NCBI GenBank assembly: GCA_900752975.1 | Contig: CAADXH010000114.1 | Location: 1-22,040 of the forward strand | Source: Bacilli bacterium | Lineage (GTDB): Bacteria; Bacillota_I; Bacilli_A; ML615J-28; CAG-313 | DNA: 22,040 nt | Direction: 5' to 3' | Shown here: piece after piece, positions 1 through 9,653 of the stretch | Numbering within the stretch: position 1 is the stretch's first letter | Layout of the letters: each line of letters starts with the position of its first letter | Notes under the pieces: generated by a model | Database searches by the model: none | What the model saw: only the letters and a program-made list of their open reading frames with translations | What the model was told of the DNA's origin: nothing | Made by a program: the position numbers and the translations under genes

Positions 1-864
1 GAAAGAGTCACCACTTATTTCATACATTTTTGTGTAATACACATCGTTCCATTGCCATACAAACGCAAACAACGCAACGGTTGTAATAGCACCACGAGCA
101 TTCGGTAACATTACGCTCCAGAATGTTCTGATAACGCCAGCACCATCGATTTGGGCTGATTCTTCAAGTTCAATAGGGATACCCCTAAAGAATTGTCTAA
201 AAATAAAGATAAAGAGTGCTGATCTAATACCTTGTCCTGTTAATGACATAATATAGAATACAACATCATGTCCTTCACCTTTTAAAGCAAGTCCTTTACC
301 ATGATTAAACAATTTAATAATACCTAAAACATCGAAATTAGCAAAGTACAACGACCTTGATAAGGCGACTGTTTGTGGAGGTACAATTAGTGTTAACATT
401 ATAATCCAGAAAAGTATATTACTGCCTTTAAATTTAAGTCTTGCGAAAGCATAACCTGCAAGGGCTGTTGATAGAACTTGACAGATTGTGGAAATTGTAG
501 AAACTTTTATGTTATTAAGCAAAGCTCTCCAGAAATCCATAATTGCAGCCGCAATTGTAAAGTTAACTGTTGTAAAGGTTTTTGGAATATATTTTACTAG
601 TGGATCATTAATATCAAGAGGATCACGTAATGCAAATGTAAATTGTTCAAAAATTGGGAAAATGATAATGAATGATAAACCAAAGATTAGGAATCCACGA
701 AGAATTGAAAAGCTTACTTCACCGGCTTTTTTAGTTCTTACAGCTCTTTTAACAGGGTTTTTAAGTTCTTCTTTTATTTCTTCATATTTGTTCTTTACCT
801 TAGTTTTAATCGCATCAAAATTGATTTTCTTTTTGTCTTTTTTATCTAAGTTATTATCTGCCAT
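1..864 (-). CDS. Carbohydrate ABC transporter permease, MalG type (second pair), C-terminus cut by window edge
   Basis: I translated this partial gene from the ATG at 864; 288 codons are visible and the 3' end lies outside the window. It encodes an inner-membrane subunit of an ABC sugar importer. The N-terminal ~45 residues are strongly charged and cytosolic-looking, followed by a membrane segment (about 53-75) and further hydrophobic helices. The EAA loop that contacts the ATPase is visible near residues 230-255 (IELEESAQIDGAG, then the LPN end), typical of the MalG/CUT1 family. A Shine-Dalgarno AAAGGAGGAG sits just before the ATG, 16 nt after the preceding permease gene, with which it should form a heterodimer. 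It is the second MalG-type gene in the operon. The family call is secure; the sugar is unknown. Confidence 0.92.
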   Translation of the reverse strand, partial: MADNNLDKKDKKKINFDAIKTKVKNKYEEIKEELKNPVKRAVRTKKAGEVSFSILRGFLIFGLSFIIIFPIFEQFTFALRDPLDINDPLVKYIPKTFTTVNFTIAAAIMDFWRALLNNIKVSTISTICQVLSTALAGYAFARLKFKGSNILFWIIMLTLIVPPQTVALSRSLYFANFDVLGIIKLFNHGKGLALKGEGHDVVFYIMSLTGQGIRSALFIFIFRQFFRGIPIELEESAQIDGAGVIRTFWSVMLPNARGAITTVALFAFVWQWNDVYYTKMYEISGDSF

Positions 865-880
865 TTACATCTCCTCCTTT

Positions 881-2206
881 CTACTTTTTATCGTCATAAT
901 AGAATACAAATCTAGACACAATACCTATCATAACTACTAGGATTAGCACGGCCGCACCAAAGTAAATCCATGACATTGCCGCATGCCTACCATAGGCTGA
1001 ATTCTTGTATTGTAAATCTATAACATCATTAATATCTGAACGTAAGAAGGAGTCAACAATTGTATAAACCATAACAGTAATAATCATTGGTGATACCATT
1101 GGTAAGGTGATCTTCCAGAATGATTCATATTTAGTGGCGCCTTCAATCTTCGCTGCTTCATATAAGTGTTTAGGCACTGATTGTATAGCCGCAAGGAAGA
1201 TTAGAATTTGTATACCTGAATAAGATATTGTATTATAAATTGTTGAGGTAATACCATTCAAGAACGTAACTAAGGTCTTTGGTACCTTAAGACTAATCAA
1301 GAATGTTTGCATATTAAACAATTCTGATAGCGCATTTTTACCACCTTGACTGGCAAGTGATGATAATGAAGAAGCAGATTCAAGTGCACTTGTAACAGCT
1401 TCTGAGTTAAAGATTACTGGTAGGAAGAAGATAGCTCTTACAATACCACGGCCTTTAAACTCACCATTTAACATTACCGCAATCAATAAACTAAAGATAG
1501 TAATAACGATTGTATCAATAACTGTTGATTTAACTGTACTTAGTAATTGCACTGGGAAATCAGCATTTTCTCTTAATGCATATACATAGTTGAAGAAAAT
1601 TGTTTTTACTGAAGGGTCAGTAACTAAATAATTCTTATCTTGAATTGCTTCTTGAGTAAACGCTTGACCAAAGTGAATAATTGGTCCACCTTGTACTAGT
1701 TCAAGGGTACTTAATGAATAAATGAATGACATAATTAATGGATAAATAAAGAATATTAAGAAACCTAAAATAGTCGGTAACAAGAATAAAACTGATACAC
1801 ATACTTTTTGTTGTTCATATCTTAATTTATCATAAGTCTTGCTCTTTATCCATTTAAGTGGCCAGAAAATATAGAACACATAATGTAAACCAATGCCAAT
1901 GTAATGGAATACATAATCTTTAAAGAAATTAACGATTTTTGTCCAAATATTTTTAATCCATGTACCAAGTGAAAATTTATTTCCTTTAACTTCGGCCTCA
2001 ATTTCATCTAAGTTAACTACTTTATCTTCAGCCAAATATCTTTGTTTTACTTTTTCAATCTCAGCTTCATATGCTTCAATTTCAGCTTTTTTCTTTGCTC
2101 TCTTTTTAGCTTTAGCTTTATTATCTAATTTCTTTAGACAATGAATGCCATACCAACCAAGTACCACTATAGTAGTGGCTATAATAATTATTAAAAATTT
2201 GATCAT
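881..2206 (-). CDS. Sugar ABC transporter permease, MalF type (second pair)
   Basis: 441-residue inner-membrane permease of the MalF/CUT1 type. Residues 3-20 form an extra N-terminal membrane helix. It is followed by a Lys/Ala/Glu-rich, probably coiled-coil cytosolic stretch (about 24-60) and an amphipathic region (90-120) before the usual permease core. The core begins with a long helix at 135-163, then a large extracytoplasmic loop (about 165-220). The EAA loop is at about 344-373 (VPKHLYEAAKIEGA ... LPMVSP). The start is well supported: AGGAGGTGG precedes the ATG and includes the TAG stop of the DUF5696 gene. It pairs with the MalG-type gene immediately downstream. Ordinary MalF-type proteins of Bacillota are near 300 residues, so the N-terminal addition is unusual. 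The substrate cannot be read from the sequence; the operon suggests an oligosaccharide. Confidence 0.93.
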   Translation of the reverse strand: MIKFLIIIIATTIVVLGWYGIHCLKKLDNKAKAKKRAKKKAEIEAYEAEIEKVKQRYLAEDKVVNLDEIEAEVKGNKFSLGTWIKNIWTKIVNFFKDYVFHYIGIGLHYVFYIFWPLKWIKSKTYDKLRYEQQKVCVSVLFLLPTILGFLIFFIYPLIMSFIYSLSTLELVQGGPIIHFGQAFTQEAIQDKNYLVTDPSVKTIFFNYVYALRENADFPVQLLSTVKSTVIDTIVITIFSLLIAVMLNGEFKGRGIVRAIFFLPVIFNSEAVTSALESASSLSSLASQGGKNALSELFNMQTFLISLKVPKTLVTFLNGITSTIYNTISYSGIQILIFLAAIQSVPKHLYEAAKIEGATKYESFWKITLPMVSPMIITVMVYTIVDSFLRSDINDVIDLQYKNSAYGRHAAMSWIYFGAAVLILVVMIGIVSRFVFYYDDKK

Positions 2207-2217
2207 TGTGCCACCTC

Positions 2218-5200
2218 CTATAGTTTCTTGTAACTCTTTGCAGCTATTGTACCAACACCAGGGATGTTGACTGAAGCTAAAGAGTAATTTAGTATAATAT
2301 TAATTTGTTTTCCTGCACCATCTGAATAAGTTACTTTAAATACATTTGTATCAAGTTTTTCATGAGCCACAAGTTGGCAACTATATATATCTAAATCAAC
2401 AAGTGTATCATAAATTGTTTGAACTTCATGTAACCAATTAGAATATTCAGTATTGTAATAATAATTATAATTTGTTTTTATAAGTTCAGATGAACTATCA
2501 TATGTGAATGTAAATTGAGGGTTTGAACCAGTTTCAATTAATTTCATAATATGATAATCTATCGTTTTTTCAATATTCATATTGATGCTTTCACCAGAAT
2601 AATCAAACATACCATTAATTACTAATTGATAGAATGGAATTGAGTAGTCAAGTAATTCCTTTTGAGTTGATTCAAATGGAACATCTTTAGCATGACTTAT
2701 AAACTCAAATGCATAATCATATGGTTGATATAAATTGATGTTTTGAATATTTTTAGCAACTAATTCAAGTGATCTAATTTGTTCTTGAATAGCATTTATT
2801 TTGAACATTTCATTGTTTTTCTTATAGTCACCTGCTAGAGCAGAACCAAATTTATCAATTGATATTGAATTAATACCTATGTAATTTTTCTTAGCCGTAT
2901 CTTTACCAAATAGTTTGATATAAGAGTCAACTAATGATTCTGTAAAGCGATAGTAATAATGTGGTGAAACTACTTCAATTTTGTTAGTTTTTTTGTTATA
3001 AGCGTTTGTACTTAAGTCATATGGATACTTATTGATTATTTCCCCTATAACATCACGAGTAGTATAATGATTAGAACCAAAGCTTTCTTGATAATTGTTT
3101 ATTTCTCCAATACTTACATATGGATAAATTGTTGCATTTTCATGTTTTTCAATAAGTGCTTTTAATTGTTTCTTTGTGCCTAGTAAACTACTTAATTTTA
3201 ATGACTTAAATGTAGTATTTACTAAAGCTTCTTTACGCCAACCATTGTAGAATACATTAATATATTTAATACCTAAATCATTGTATTCTTCAATCATTTT
3301 ACCAAGTTCTTCATATGTTGTCATAGTACCTTTAGCAGAGTAACTAAATCCTGCAAAGTTGTCTTTATAAGTATACGCACCTATAACATCTATATCTAAA
3401 ACTGGTGTAGTTGTTGTATCATGTTTGCTATTTAATTTTTCATATCTCTTTAACAAAATTTCACGATAAAGTTGAGCAATTTCAGAATATGTATATTCTT
3501 TAGTTCTGCCACTTTCACCCAAAATCTTAAAGTCGATTATGATATCTTCTGTTATTAATTGTTTAGTAAATTTTTGAACTGGGTCTTTAGAGTAAGTACC
3601 AATATAAACCATTTGAGATTCACGTAAATATGCTCTAAAATAGTTTTTATTATTTGTTTCACCTAAATTACCATAACCAGATGTTGTAGCACGTAACTCA
3701 AGTTGTGAAGCCATTTGTTCAACATCAGCGATAATTGCGGAAGTGCCATTAACAACCGCATACATTGGTAACATAATATCATAACTTGTTACTTGTTTAG
3801 TAGCACTAGTTTGTGATAAATCTGTTGTATATATACGTTTAACATATGGATTGTATAAATTACTCTTACCATTGTCATGTTCTAGAATGGAACCACTACC
3901 ATCTGGAATAATTGTATAACCATTAACACCTTCTGGTGTTGATGTGAAATAAGGTAATATGTCAAGTTTACAAATGTCAAAATTACCATATTGACGAATT
4001 GAATTACCAGGAACGATAACTTTCAATCCTTCTTCAGTTAAATCATATTCTATTGCGACCTCAAACACAAGGTCATTTTTTTGATTTTCAACACCAAATG
4101 TTTTGTTATCTTTTTCTAGGTCTGATTTTGAATAACCGCACCATTCATATAACCATTTATGTAAGTTATTGATAACGATATCACTCATGAATTCAAAAGT
4201 TCCACCTTTATATTCATAATATTCAAAACCTTTTTCTTTAGCTTCTTGAGAATCTTTACCTAGTAGGTTATACCATGTATTAAGCCATTTACTAGATACT
4301 TGGTAACCTTTTTCATATTTCTTTTGTTCTTCTTGTAATTCAGCTTTTTTCTTAGGATCAGTTTCTGCCTTAATTTTGTCAGCTAATTCATTGTATTTTT
4401 TTGTAGAATATTCAATATCTGGAATTAAATTACCTTCACTGTCTTTTTCACCATTTTTTGCTTTTTCTGCGTTTCGCGCAAGTAATTCATTTACATGATC
4501 TCTACTGATATATTGTGGGAAATATGTGTAATTAATTCCACGTTTTGTTAAATGATACCAAACTTGCACAACAGGTATTTTAACACCATTTTCTTCTCTT
4601 TCTGTAATCTTGATTGCATAGTTAGGATCAACGCTACGGCCCTTACTATCGACAGTTGAAATTGCGTATGTATAATTGCTATACTCAATTTCAGCACCTG
4701 CACTTGTACCATAAATTACATTCAATACTGTTGTTTGTTCAGTTTTTAATCTTGTTTCAACATTTTTAGGATTTGAATACCATTCATATCCTGTTCTCTT
4801 ATCAACAACTTTAAATGTTGTTAAACCATAACTTAGCCAGAACTCATAATTATCATTTTCCATAACTTTTTGAAGACGGTTAAAGTATTCAGCAAGAGTT
4901 GGTAATGTACGAGCCTTAGCAGCGTCAACTAGTTCATTAAGTTCACTTTGTTCATTTTCTAATTCATTAATTTTATTGGCGTCTTTAGTTTTAGCTATTT
5001 CATAAGCACTACTATTTAAAACATCAGCTTTACCACAATCGTTGTAAATAGCCATGTATAAATCATAATCATTTTCTAGTTTATAACTATTGCTCATATC
5101 ATCATATGGAGGATTTCCAGAAGGGATAAGAGCTTCACACCATTCTATGAATGTTCCAGTATAACCATTGTTTACAACAAAGTCATAAGCACTAAAATTA

Positions 5201-5910
5201 TCATCTACTGCATATGTATTGAAACCACATAAATCAATAACCCATTCTTTTTTATTGTTATATTTGTTTGTAACGTTAAATTTTTCGAACAATTCATCAC
5301 TATCAGCTGCTTGGTATAATGCACTCATCACATAAAGTAATTTACCTTTATAGCCATTCGCAAGTAATTGTTTGTAAATATTTGTTGTTTCAAAGTTTTC
5401 TATTATTTTTGTAAAATCTTCTTGTGAGCCTTTATATTCAAGAGATGGATCAGCAATTTTTGTATATAATGTATCAGTTTCTTTGATATCTTGAATACCT
5501 AATAGTTCAAATAACCAATCTTCTTTTGTCAAGGTTTCATCAATTCTATTTAATTTCTTTAACTCATTTTTAATTGCTGTTAATCTATTATTCATAGAAT
5601 CAACAAGTAAATTTAATTCTTCTGTATAACGTGCTTTAGTAATTTTTTGTAATAATGTATCATCTTCATCATAAGGATTTTCGTATTCCGGACTATTATA
5701 GTCATAACGTTCCTCACCTTTTTTAAGTTCAGTATATGACTTGAAACCTTCAAGTTCATCCCAATAAGAATTAGGATACATATTTTTAAAGTTTGCATCT
5801 TCTGATTTATATCTATCAAAAATAAATATTCCTAATAAACTTATCGCAATCACTAAAATAATTGCAATTAATAATCTACCAAGGTAAGTCCAAAAAGTTT
5901 TCTTCTTCAT
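2218..5910 (-). CDS. Large membrane-anchored extracellular DUF5696-family protein (TIM-barrel-like region)
   Basis: 1230-residue protein, start set at the ATG (5910). A GTG three codons upstream lies inside the Shine-Dalgarno AGGAGGTG and is an unlikely start. An N-terminal helix (about 9-31) followed by a charged stretch looks like an uncleaved signal anchor, leaving the rest outside the cell. The first ~600 residues are Tyr/Asp/Lys-rich with coiled-coil patches (near 310-335 and 500-535). A conserved-looking PDGSGSILEHDNGK motif lies near 669-682. Residues about 835-1130 alternate strand and helix as in a TIM barrel, with acidic residues at strand ends (E936 in VSIGEI, D1019 in SISIDKFG). 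I recognise the C-terminal half as DUF5696, a family of unknown function that I recall occurring beside sugar permeases, YIP1 proteins and long solute-binding proteins. A glycan-binding or glycosidase role is inference. The gene follows YIP1 by a few bases, with TAG merged into its ribosome binding site. Confidence 0.8.
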   Translation of the reverse strand: MKKKTFWTYLGRLLIAIILVIAISLLGIFIFDRYKSEDANFKNMYPNSYWDELEGFKSYTELKKGEERYDYNSPEYENPYDEDDTLLQKITKARYTEELNLLVDSMNNRLTAIKNELKKLNRIDETLTKEDWLFELLGIQDIKETDTLYTKIADPSLEYKGSQEDFTKIIENFETTNIYKQLLANGYKGKLLYVMSALYQAADSDELFEKFNVTNKYNNKKEWVIDLCGFNTYAVDDNFSAYDFVVNNGYTGTFIEWCEALIPSGNPPYDDMSNSYKLENDYDLYMAIYNDCGKADVLNSSAYEIAKTKDANKINELENEQSELNELVDAAKARTLPTLAEYFNRLQKVMENDNYEFWLSYGLTTFKVVDKRTGYEWYSNPKNVETRLKTEQTTVLNVIYGTSAGAEIEYSNYTYAISTVDSKGRSVDPNYAIKITEREENGVKIPVVQVWYHLTKRGINYTYFPQYISRDHVNELLARNAEKAKNGEKDSEGNLIPDIEYSTKKYNELADKIKAETDPKKKAELQEEQKKYEKGYQVSSKWLNTWYNLLGKDSQEAKEKGFEYYEYKGGTFEFMSDIVINNLHKWLYEWCGYSKSDLEKDNKTFGVENQKNDLVFEVAIEYDLTEEGLKVIVPGNSIRQYGNFDICKLDILPYFTSTPEGVNGYTIIPDGSGSILEHDNGKSNLYNPYVKRIYTTDLSQTSATKQVTSYDIMLPMYAVVNGTSAIIADVEQMASQLELRATTSGYGNLGETNNKNYFRAYLRESQMVYIGTYSKDPVQKFTKQLITEDIIIDFKILGESGRTKEYTYSEIAQLYREILLKRYEKLNSKHDTTTTPVLDIDVIGAYTYKDNFAGFSYSAKGTMTTYEELGKMIEEYNDLGIKYINVFYNGWRKEALVNTTFKSLKLSSLLGTKKQLKALIEKHENATIYPYVSIGEINNYQESFGSNHYTTRDVIGEIINKYPYDLSTNAYNKKTNKIEVVSPHYYYRFTESLVDSYIKLFGKDTAKKNYIGINSISIDKFGSALAGDYKKNNEMFKINAIQEQIRSLELVAKNIQNINLYQPYDYAFEFISHAKDVPFESTQKELLDYSIPFYQLVINGMFDYSGESINMNIEKTIDYHIMKLIETGSNPQFTFTYDSSSELIKTNYNYYYNTEYSNWLHEVQTIYDTLVDLDIYSCQLVAHEKLDTNVFKVTYSDGAGKQINIILNYSLASVNIPGVGTIAAKSYKKL

Positions 5911-5922
5911 TGTTCCCACCTC

Positions 5923-6675
5923 CTACACTAGTCTTGTCGCAATTTCTTTGTATATGGAGTATATAAATCCATATATTTGTTGCGATAAGTCAAATATTAA
6001 TAGAGCAATAAATAATACTATACATAATGCTACAGCAGTCAAAATAATTGATATTATAGTTTTAAAAATACCATATTCATGGATTACAACAAAACCCATA
6101 AAACATGCATAGCATAATAAGACAATACTAACAATTTTAATTAAAGTTAAAAATTGAGCTTCATCTACTGTTAAAACATTACTTAAGATGATTCTTACAA
6201 AGCCTAATACTACAAATGGATGTAGGGCATAACAAATCATCATAAATATATCTTTCATTTTTCCCTTACCATTCATAAGGGTTGTAACTGACCAGTTAGC
6301 TACAGTAATTAAAAGAACAGGAAGAACGCTTGTTACTAATATTCTTATACTACTGAATTTTGTTTGGTCATTTTGGTTAAATGCAGGGCCTAAATATTTG
6401 TATGCAAATATTTGTTCTAATACAAACATAATTAAGATAAATACGGCAACCCACATTTTTCCACGTTTTTCATTTTTAAATTCGGTATATCCTTTAACTG
6501 GATGTGTTAAAACATAACAAGGATATTTAACGGTTTCTTTATAGAAAATTCCTAGTTTTTGTTTTACTACTTTAACTCCAGAAACAAATTGTTCCGTTTT
6601 GTTAAAGCGTAAAACTAAGATTAATCCTACTATCGCAAGTGCGACGATTACGATTAGTACTATCAAAGCTGTCAT
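5923..6675 (-). CDS. YIP1-family integral membrane protein
   Basis: 250-residue polytopic membrane protein. It has an N-terminal helix (about 3-22), a cytosolic stretch with the family-like HPVKGYTEFKNEKRGKMW pattern (58-75), then hydrophobic segments near 75-93, 109-126, 146-163, 178-198 and 204-229. The central NWSVTTLMNGKGKMKD and following CYALHP (about 127-153) are the most diagnostic part and match my recollection of bacterial YIP1-domain proteins. The ATG overlaps the stop of the NHL/TPR gene by one base (TAATG), so translation is probably coupled. Its biochemical role is unknown. Its position between two surface-exposed proteins and two permease pairs suggests a membrane scaffold or assembly factor for the transporter, which is inference only. 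Confidence 0.85.
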   Translation of the reverse strand: MTALIVLIVIVALAIVGLILVLRFNKTEQFVSGVKVVKQKLGIFYKETVKYPCYVLTHPVKGYTEFKNEKRGKMWVAVFILIMFVLEQIFAYKYLGPAFNQNDQTKFSSIRILVTSVLPVLLITVANWSVTTLMNGKGKMKDIFMMICYALHPFVVLGFVRIILSNVLTVDEAQFLTLIKIVSIVLLCYACFMGFVVIHEYGIFKTIISIILTAVALCIVLFIALLIFDLSQQIYGFIYSIYKEIATRLV

Positions 6676-8618
6676 TATTCATCGCCTCCTTCATCAACAT
6701 AAGGATTTGCTTTTTTCTTTTTAATGTATTTATAACTCTTTGTAGCAATAACTGCAACAATAAGTACAGCAACAACTGACATTATAACACTGAAGTATTT
6801 TCTTAATGTTGCATCACGATATAAGCTGTATGCTTTTGAATAATACTTAGCACTATGAGCAGTTTTAAAATATTGCATTGCTTCCTTGTAACCTTTGATA
6901 TCTGTAGCACCACGTAGAATGCTCTTACCAATACCTAGATATGCAAGTTCATAGTTTGTATTAATTTTAATTACTTGACGCCATTTTTCTTCAGCTTTTT
7001 GAATTTCACCTTTTTGATATAATGATGTAGCCTCATTTACACATTCACCAAATTCAGTAGTAAGGTACACAACCATACTCTTTGAGAATGCATCTAAAAC
7101 AACAACTAAGTCTTTAACTTGGGTATTTCCATTTGCATCTTGATATGTACGTTTTAAGTAATCAATCGCAATTGGGTTAGCTAAACAAAATGAAATTGTT
7201 TCACCTTGAGTTTGAGTTTTTGTACCACCTGGTTGTTCACCAGTTACATATAGAAGGTTACCTTCAGTATCGTATGTAAATAAACGACCACGTTTACTAT
7301 CTACGGTTGTATAAATGGTACTTTCATCATTTACGGCAACCGCAACTAAATTAGAAGGGCCGATAATAACTGTTTGTTCATTGGTATGTGTAATATAACC
7401 AACATCACCGTTTGGAGCAACATAACCATTACGTTTCATTATATCTTTACCTGCGGTATTAATTGTTTTAATCATATTAGCTTGAGTTGTTCCTGTTTCT
7501 GCATCATCATCTGGTAGTGATGTAGCATATAGGAATCCATCACCATCCATTGTTATATTTGTAAACATTGGTGGTAAGTCTAATACTAATGAATTTAATT
7601 GTGCTTCTGAGAATATTTTTGCCCAGAATGCTTTTAATGGATTAGCTACTACTTCATTTTTACCAAGGAAACGGTTGAATGAACCTGTTCTTGTATATTC
7701 GTTAGCTTTAGCATATTCGATAATACCTTCATATACGTCTTTAGCTATACAGTATACACGTCCAGATACGTCAACCGCAACTTTTTGAGGACGATATAAT
7801 GTACCTGCATCAGGGGTATCATCAATTGACTTGCCTTCATTTGGTTGATAGAAAGTAATATCATTTGGTGTTAAGAAAATGTTAACTATTTCAAAGTTTT
7901 CATTTAATTGAATAATTTCATTTCCTTCAGTGTCCGCAATATATATTCCATCTTTCGTAACTGTAATACCTTCAGGTGAACGAAGACGAATTGCGTATCT
8001 TTCATTATCTTCTGAATATGGAAGATATGGAGCACGTTTAGTTGCATCTGTAGCCGTAACTTGGCTAACGGTTATTTCAGGTAGTTTTGTATTAAATCTG
8101 TAATAATCATTTAATAATTTAACTAATTGTTTTTCAATTGTAGTAATTGTTCCATCTTCTAAAGTTATTTGTTCTTGTGAAAATGGAAATTCGTTAATAA
8201 TTTTTTCCCATTTAAACTCTTGGTTAACAATCGCAAGTTCACCAACTTTAGACATTTCTAAACTTTCGGCTTCTTTAATCACCTTGCCATCTTTAACTAT
8301 TTCATTATGAAGATTAAATTTTGTGCTAGAAGTTGAATAATTCAATATATAAATTTTATTATTGTAAACTTCCATATCTTTTAAGCCATCCATGCCAACT
8401 GTTTTATCTCTAAGTTCAGCCGGAACACTATCTGCTGGTTTAATTGTTGCACTATAATAAGTTGAATCATATGCTAATCCTTCAGCTGAAGGAACAACAT
8501 TTTTAAAGAAATCATAATTATAACTCATTGCTTTAACTGAAGTAAGTGTAGGAATAGAAAGCATTACAAGTAAAACACTTAAAGCAAATACTAATTTTTT
8601 CATACTATTTTTTTGCAT
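6675..8618 (-). CDS. Secreted NHL-repeat/TPR protein with C-terminal membrane anchor
   Basis: 647 residues from the ATG at 8618, seven bases after GGAGG; an adjacent GTG (8621) is too close to the Shine-Dalgarno. A signal peptide (about 7-30, ending near SVKA) is followed by repeated beta-propeller blades of NHL type. Blade-like phrases include SPEGITVTKDGIYIADTEGN (about 214-233), RPQKVAVDVSGRVYCIAKD, FTNITMDGDGFLYATS and NLVAVAVNDESTIYTTVDSK. After the propeller, about 523-605 has a TPR-like helical pattern (YQKGEIQKAEEKWRQVI, then AYLGIGKSIL). A membrane helix (about 609-626) and a Lys-rich cytosolic tail ending in acidic residues close the protein. It would display a propeller and TPR outside the membrane, suited to protein-protein contacts within the uptake complex. 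No catalytic motif is seen. The TAG stop of the upstream permease forms part of its ribosome binding site. Confidence 0.85.
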   Translation of the reverse strand: MQKNSMKKLVFALSVLLVMLSIPTLTSVKAMSYNYDFFKNVVPSAEGLAYDSTYYSATIKPADSVPAELRDKTVGMDGLKDMEVYNNKIYILNYSTSSTKFNLHNEIVKDGKVIKEAESLEMSKVGELAIVNQEFKWEKIINEFPFSQEQITLEDGTITTIEKQLVKLLNDYYRFNTKLPEITVSQVTATDATKRAPYLPYSEDNERYAIRLRSPEGITVTKDGIYIADTEGNEIIQLNENFEIVNIFLTPNDITFYQPNEGKSIDDTPDAGTLYRPQKVAVDVSGRVYCIAKDVYEGIIEYAKANEYTRTGSFNRFLGKNEVVANPLKAFWAKIFSEAQLNSLVLDLPPMFTNITMDGDGFLYATSLPDDDAETGTTQANMIKTINTAGKDIMKRNGYVAPNGDVGYITHTNEQTVIIGPSNLVAVAVNDESTIYTTVDSKRGRLFTYDTEGNLLYVTGEQPGGTKTQTQGETISFCLANPIAIDYLKRTYQDANGNTQVKDLVVVLDAFSKSMVVYLTTEFGECVNEATSLYQKGEIQKAEEKWRQVIKINTNYELAYLGIGKSILRGATDIKGYKEAMQYFKTAHSAKYYSKAYSLYRDATLRKYFSVIMSVVAVLIVAVIATKSYKYIKKKKANPYVDEGGDE

Positions 8619-8629
8619 CACTTAGCCTC

Positions 8630-9652
8630 CTATTTCATACCTGAATGAGCCATTGTTTCAATAATTTGGCTTTGTGATAAGATAAATACAAGAATTGGAA
8701 CGCTCATCATTATTAGCATAACAGCTGATGAAGTACCGGTTCTTGCGATACCGCCAGCAACAATTTGATGTAATGCATAACTTAATGGTTTAATACTTTC
8801 ACTATAAATGAAGGTACCTCCATCATTGTTCCATAATTGTTGGAACAATAAAATTATTAGTGTAAGCCAGGCTGGTTTAACTAGGGGCATTACAACACGC
8901 CAATATATTTGAAATTCATTAGCACCATCAATTTTAGCAGATTCAATTAATTCCATTGGAATATCGCTCATAAATTGTTTCATCAAATATAATCCAAGTG
9001 AGTATGCAAATGCTGGAACAATGATAGCAAGTGGCGTATCAATTAAACCTAAGCAGCTAAATACCATGTATCTTGGGGTTGCGGTTACTTGAGCCGCGAA
9101 CATTAATGAATAAACAACAAGACCGAATATAATTTTACTTCCAGGGAATTTGTGTTTTGCAAGTGGATATGCGGCCATAGACGCGATTAACACGTGGCCA
9201 ACTGTACCTGCAAGAGTAATAAAGATTGTGTTAAATAAATAACGAGAGAATGGCACCCAAGAATCTTCTAACAAAATTGATAAGTCTGTAAAGTTATCAA
9301 GTGTTGGATGTTGGAAGAATAACTTTGGTGGATAAATAAATAATTCATTTAACGGTTTAAATGCGGCACATATTGTATATACAAGTGGATATGCACTAAA
9401 TGCACCAAATAGTAATAGTAGTAAGAACAAGGCAATGTCACCTGCAATACTACGACTAACTCTTTTACGTTTTTTAATTAATCTTTTCTTCTTTTGACGA
9501 TAGAAGAAAAGTTCAAGTTTTCCCATTTTTGATTCATCACGAATACCGAACTTTTTAAGCTTTTTCTCTTGACGCTTTAAACGTTTTTTCTCGGCTTTGG
9601 ATAGTTCTACGCCTGATATTTGGTCATCATCTATTTGAAACTTTTCATTCAT
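8630..9652 (-). CDS. Carbohydrate ABC transporter permease, MalG type (first pair)
   Basis: 340-residue inner-membrane permease. The first ~68 residues are unusually basic and hydrophilic (KKRLKRQEKKLKKF, then KKKRLIKKRKR), presumably cytosolic and able to contact membrane lipid or the ATPase. The core starts with a helix at about 72-95 and continues with five further hydrophobic segments. The EAA loop lies at about 231-260 (IPMELIESAKIDGANEF ... MPLVKP), as expected for CUT1 MalG-type subunits. The ATG lies just after the TGA of the partner permease (TGATATG), with a weak AGGGTAGGT ribosome binding site inside that gene, so the two are probably translationally coupled. Family assignment is firm and the substrate is unknown. 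Confidence 0.93.
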   Translation of the reverse strand: MNEKFQIDDDQISGVELSKAEKKRLKRQEKKLKKFGIRDESKMGKLELFFYRQKKKRLIKKRKRVSRSIAGDIALFLLLLLFGAFSAYPLVYTICAAFKPLNELFIYPPKLFFQHPTLDNFTDLSILLEDSWVPFSRYLFNTIFITLAGTVGHVLIASMAAYPLAKHKFPGSKIIFGLVVYSLMFAAQVTATPRYMVFSCLGLIDTPLAIIVPAFAYSLGLYLMKQFMSDIPMELIESAKIDGANEFQIYWRVVMPLVKPAWLTLIILLFQQLWNNDGGTFIYSESIKPLSYALHQIVAGGIARTGTSSAVMLIMMSVPILVFILSQSQIIETMAHSGMK

Positions 9653-9653
9653 A

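Noticed and set aside
488..940. 150-codon open frame on the plus strand.
   Set aside because: It lies antisense across two permease genes with clear EAA motifs and strong ribosome binding sites. Its translation is low-complexity and matches no family I know.
5613..5819. Minus-strand 68-codon frame within the DUF5696 gene.
   Set aside because: Alternate frame of a longer, well-supported gene with its own Shine-Dalgarno and membrane anchor.
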